From Flagellimonas allohymeniacidonis (GTDB taxonomy: Bacteria > Bacteroidota > Bacteroidia > Flavobacteriales > Flavobacteriaceae), in NCBI RefSeq assembly GCF_004296335.1, contig NZ_SGIU01000002.1, positions 1,616,429 through 1,680,428 on the forward strand: a stretch of 64,000 bases of DNA. Direction: 5' to 3'. A program made the position numbers and the translations under genes. Shown piece by piece: positions 61,749-64,000 of this stretch (the stretch's first letter is position 1; each line of letters opens with the position of its first letter). The notes beneath the pieces are model-generated. The model did not search any database, was not told the origin of the DNA, and saw only the letters and a program-made list of their open reading frames with translations.

Positions 61749-63734
61749 ATGCGATTTTTATTTCTAATTTTTCTTCTTTTTTCATTCTTACCGAGCCATG
61801 CACAGGAAGATTCTATAGCAAAACCTAAGCAGGGAGATAGCATACGCCAGATTCCACCTCAATTTAGAGAGCAGAACAATAAAGACGAAAACGAGGATCA
61901 GATTACTATTCGAGATTATAAGATAATATCTTATGCCCGAGACACTACCTTTCTTGATACAACACTTACTATTCAGAAGGAGTACAAATACAATTTTCTT
62001 AGGAAGGACGATTTTGAGCAGATGCCATTTTCAAATGTTGGGAGGCCCTATAACTCTCTGGGAGTGTACTTTTCCAACAGGAAATTCTATCCAAGACTAG
62101 GTGCTTTGGCTCGCAACTCCAATTATTTTGAGATAGAGGATATATACTATTATAATGTGGCCACCCCAATGTCAGATTTAATGTTCAAGACCACATTGGA
62201 ACAGGGTCAGTTGTTAGATGCGCTTGTGGCCTTCAACATTACGCCGAGATTGAATATCGCCTTGGCGTTTAAAGGATTTAGGTCTTTGGGTAAGTATCGT
62301 TTTGATCAAGTAAGTTCAGGCAATTTCCGGGCAAGCTTTAACTATCAAACTAAGAATGATCTATATGCCGTCAGGGGACATTTTGCTGGTCAGGACTTAG
62401 AATCTGAGGAAAACGGAGGGTTATTGAATAGAGAACAATTTGAAGGAGGCACTGAGGATTTTACAGATAGATTCCGAATTGATGTGCGATATACCAATGC
62501 CAACAATAGAATTCAGGGGAAACGCTACTACTTTGATCAACAGTTAAAACTATTAGGGCGAAAGCGAGATTCCATTGCCAAACTTACTTCTCTGGCATTA
62601 AATCATGAATTCGCCTATGAAACAAAATTCTATCAATTCATACAAACCAATGCCGAACCCGCTTTCGGGCAAAATCCATTGGAAACTCCAATTGATGACC
62701 GCGCTCGATTAAAAACGATGTTCAACAGGGTTTCTTTGGACTTTTCGAACCCTACTTTGGGAAAGGTAAATTTTGGAGCAAGTCACTACAGATATGACTA
62801 TTTCTTCAACAGCATCTTGCAAACAGATGAGGGTACGATCTCAAATCAATTGGATGGGGATGAAATTTCTGTTGGAGGTTCTTATCACAAGAAGTTTGGT
62901 CGATTGACCTTGGACGCTGATATTAACTATAACCTATCAGGAGACCTTACCGGAAATATGTTGAATGCGTCGGCACGCTACCAGTTAAACAATCATATTG
63001 CTATATTCGGAGGAGTTCATGTTTCTTCAAGGGCGCCAAACTTTAACTACTTGCTTTATCAAAGTGGGTATCGAAATTTTAACTGGCAGAATGATCAGAT
63101 ATTCCAAAAAGAACAGATCCAAACCATCAAGTTTGGGATTGATTCCAAGTATTTGGGGCGTCTAGAAGCAGAATACAGTGCATTGGACAACTATACCTAC
63201 TTCGCTTCTACCATAACCCAAGATCAAATTGATGCCGGGGAATTGGAGACGGCTTTTGTCAGACCATTTCAAGAAGGAGGCACAATCAATCATTTGAGGG
63301 TAAAATATTTCAAGGAGTTTAAATGGAGAAAATGGGCTTTGGCCAATACGCTATTGTATCAAGATGTCACGCAGGATAATCAGGTATTGAATGTACCTCA
63401 ATTTGTGACCAGAAATACATTTTACTTTTCTTCTGATGTGTTTAAGAAAGCTATGTTTATACAAACCGGAGTTACTTTCAAATACTTCACCTCCTATAAT
63501 ATGAATGCATATCATCCTTTGTTGGGGGAATTCTATTTGCAGAATGGGGAAGAATTTGGCGCATTTCCTATGTTGGATTTCTTTATTAATGCAAAGGTTA
63601 GACAGACAAGGATTTATTTAAAAGCGGAACATTTTAATTCTTCGTTTTCTGAGCCTGTGTTTTACTCCGCTCCAAACTATCCCTATCGGGATTTTGTGAT
63701 TCGTTTCGGCTTAGTTTGGAATTTCTTTTCTTAA
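61749..63734 (+). CDS. Putative porin (Porin_10-like outer membrane barrel)
   Basis: 661 residues from the ATG at 61749 (the frame opens at 61695 within an A/T region). Signal peptide MRFLFLIFLLFSFLPSHAQ, a linker rich in Asp and Gln, then a beta barrel with aromatic-ended strands from about 120 on, ending VIRFGLVWNFFS with the C-terminal aromatic residue typical of outer membrane barrels. The general pattern is that of the Bacteroidota putative porin family. Substrate unknown. The gene is followed by the promoter region of an rRNA-type operon. Confidence 0.85.
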   Translation: MRFLFLIFLLFSFLPSHAQEDSIAKPKQGDSIRQIPPQFREQNNKDENEDQITIRDYKIISYARDTTFLDTTLTIQKEYKYNFLRKDDFEQMPFSNVGRPYNSLGVYFSNRKFYPRLGALARNSNYFEIEDIYYYNVATPMSDLMFKTTLEQGQLLDALVAFNITPRLNIALAFKGFRSLGKYRFDQVSSGNFRASFNYQTKNDLYAVRGHFAGQDLESEENGGLLNREQFEGGTEDFTDRFRIDVRYTNANNRIQGKRYYFDQQLKLLGRKRDSIAKLTSLALNHEFAYETKFYQFIQTNAEPAFGQNPLETPIDDRARLKTMFNRVSLDFSNPTLGKVNFGASHYRYDYFFNSILQTDEGTISNQLDGDEISVGGSYHKKFGRLTLDADINYNLSGDLTGNMLNASARYQLNNHIAIFGGVHVSSRAPNFNYLLYQSGYRNFNWQNDQIFQKEQIQTIKFGIDSKYLGRLEAEYSALDNYTYFASTITQDQIDAGELETAFVRPFQEGGTINHLRVKYFKEFKWRKWALANTLLYQDVTQDNQVLNVPQFVTRNTFYFSSDVFKKAMFIQTGVTFKYFTSYNMNAYHPLLGEFYLQNGEEFGAFPMLDFFINAKVRQTRIYLKAEHFNSSFSEPVFYSAPNYPYRDFVIRFGLVWNFFS

Positions 63735-63822
63735 AAAAATACTAAGGGTAGCTGGCGATTGGCTGAAAAACAAATGTTTACGGACTTGTTGTTTGGGGAG
63801 TCAAAAAAATAGTCTGAAACGA

Positions 63823-63854
63823 TTTGCTGAGTTAAAATATCGTATGTATATTTG
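63823..63854 (+). promoter_or_regulatory. Strong promoter, probably of a downstream rRNA operon
   Basis: TTTG (63823-63826), 20 bases, TATATTTG (63847-63854): the best match to the Bacteroidota -33/-7 consensus in the window. The DNA after it has the sequence GAGAAGTTCATTGAACATATTGG in outline (63924-63946), the sort of leader found before 16S rRNA genes in this phylum. Confidence 0.8.
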
Positions 63855-64000
63855 CACCCGCTTTGCCGGTGAAAGCTGGATGATTGCGGGATAAAAAGGG
63901 GCCCTATAGGGGTTTCTTTTTTGAGAGAAGTTCATTGAACATATTGGTATAGACAGCGTAAACAAAGAGAAAGAAAGACCATTTTGGTGCCGGGCAGATC
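63855..64000 (+). other. Probable leader of an rRNA operon running off the right edge
   Basis: No open frame is seen after the promoter. The leader holds a GC-rich stretch with the hairpin CCCTATAGGG (about 63902-63911) and then TTCATTGAACATATTGG and repeated GAGAAAGAAAG words, recalling flavobacterial 16S rRNA leaders and their processing and antitermination region. The 16S gene itself is not in the window, so this remains an inference. Confidence 0.65.

Overview
The window looks like chromosomal DNA from a marine-type member of the Flavobacteriaceae (Bacteroidota), probably close to Muricauda/Allomuricauda. This is inferred from gene content: SusC/SusD and HmuY/TonB-receptor pairs, GSCFA, DUF4230, DUF6090, DUF5522, DUF6607 and DUF5117/5118 proteins, and a long-form aromatic amino acid hydroxylase. 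The recurring promoter word TAnnTTTG, the Bacteroidota -7 box, and the rarity of Shine-Dalgarno sequences agree. No phage, insertion sequence, integrase, tRNA or CRISPR array was seen.

Layout. 1-4.7 kb: the 5' part of a thioester-bearing bacterial alpha-2-macroglobulin lipoprotein, running off the left edge. 4.9-9.0 kb: two small secreted proteins, then a leftward M23 peptidase-MerR-LemA-TPM-TPM operon divergent from alaS. 9.1-20.3 kb: alaS, DUF6090, GSCFA and DUF4230 rightward; the aromatic hydroxylase and DUF4136 leftward; ACC-deaminase-like enzyme, a LysM glucosaminidase and hemL rightward. 20.3-23.8 kb: an MFS carrier, a membrane protein, a dispersed palindromic repeat and an unrecognised two-gene unit (lipoprotein plus small helical protein). 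24.0-26.1 kb: a TetR regulator with two palindromic operators, a secreted alpha/beta hydrolase and a DUF1348 protein. 26.2-31.6 kb: a probable heme/iron uptake locus (TonB receptor, HmuY with a TIG domain, DoxX, DUF6607, AraC regulator). 31.6-35.9 kb: a membrane class III cyclase, a DUF5367-DUF1772-NmrA operon preceded by an AraC-style direct repeat, and a vanadium haloperoxidase-like lipoprotein. 36.1-37.5 kb: DUF3307 and SatD behind four operator-like palindromes at an exact 28-bp period. 37.6-42.5 kb: small secreted proteins and a large DUF5117/5118 zinc protease. 42.7-44.2 kb: two paralogous secreted proteins built from a LGFDTxxYLPEgFDPY repeat. 44.3-50.9 kb: SLC13 carrier, lysS, thioredoxin-fold protein, membrane-anchored LuxR-type regulator, a short Pmp3/YqaE protein, a lipoprotein and lipB. 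50.9-56.2 kb: secreted and OmpA proteins, a large lipoprotein and rnhB. 56.4-63.7 kb: a SusC/SusD pair, a secreted protein and a putative porin. 63.8-64.0 kb: a strong promoter and what looks like the leader of an rRNA operon starting beyond the right edge.

Most of the window is housekeeping and envelope biology. The most interesting parts are regulatory or unrecognised: the 28-bp-period array before satD together with SatD's resemblance to a cyclase fold joined to a helix-turn-helix; the 21-bp-period direct repeat between a cyclase and the DUF5367 operon; the GFD-repeat protein pair with matching 3' ends; promoters placed so close to start codons (tetR, lipB, lysS) that leaderless mRNAs are likely; and the two-gene unit at 22.5-23.8 kb. 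All functional statements are from reading sequence and family knowledge; no database search was run.
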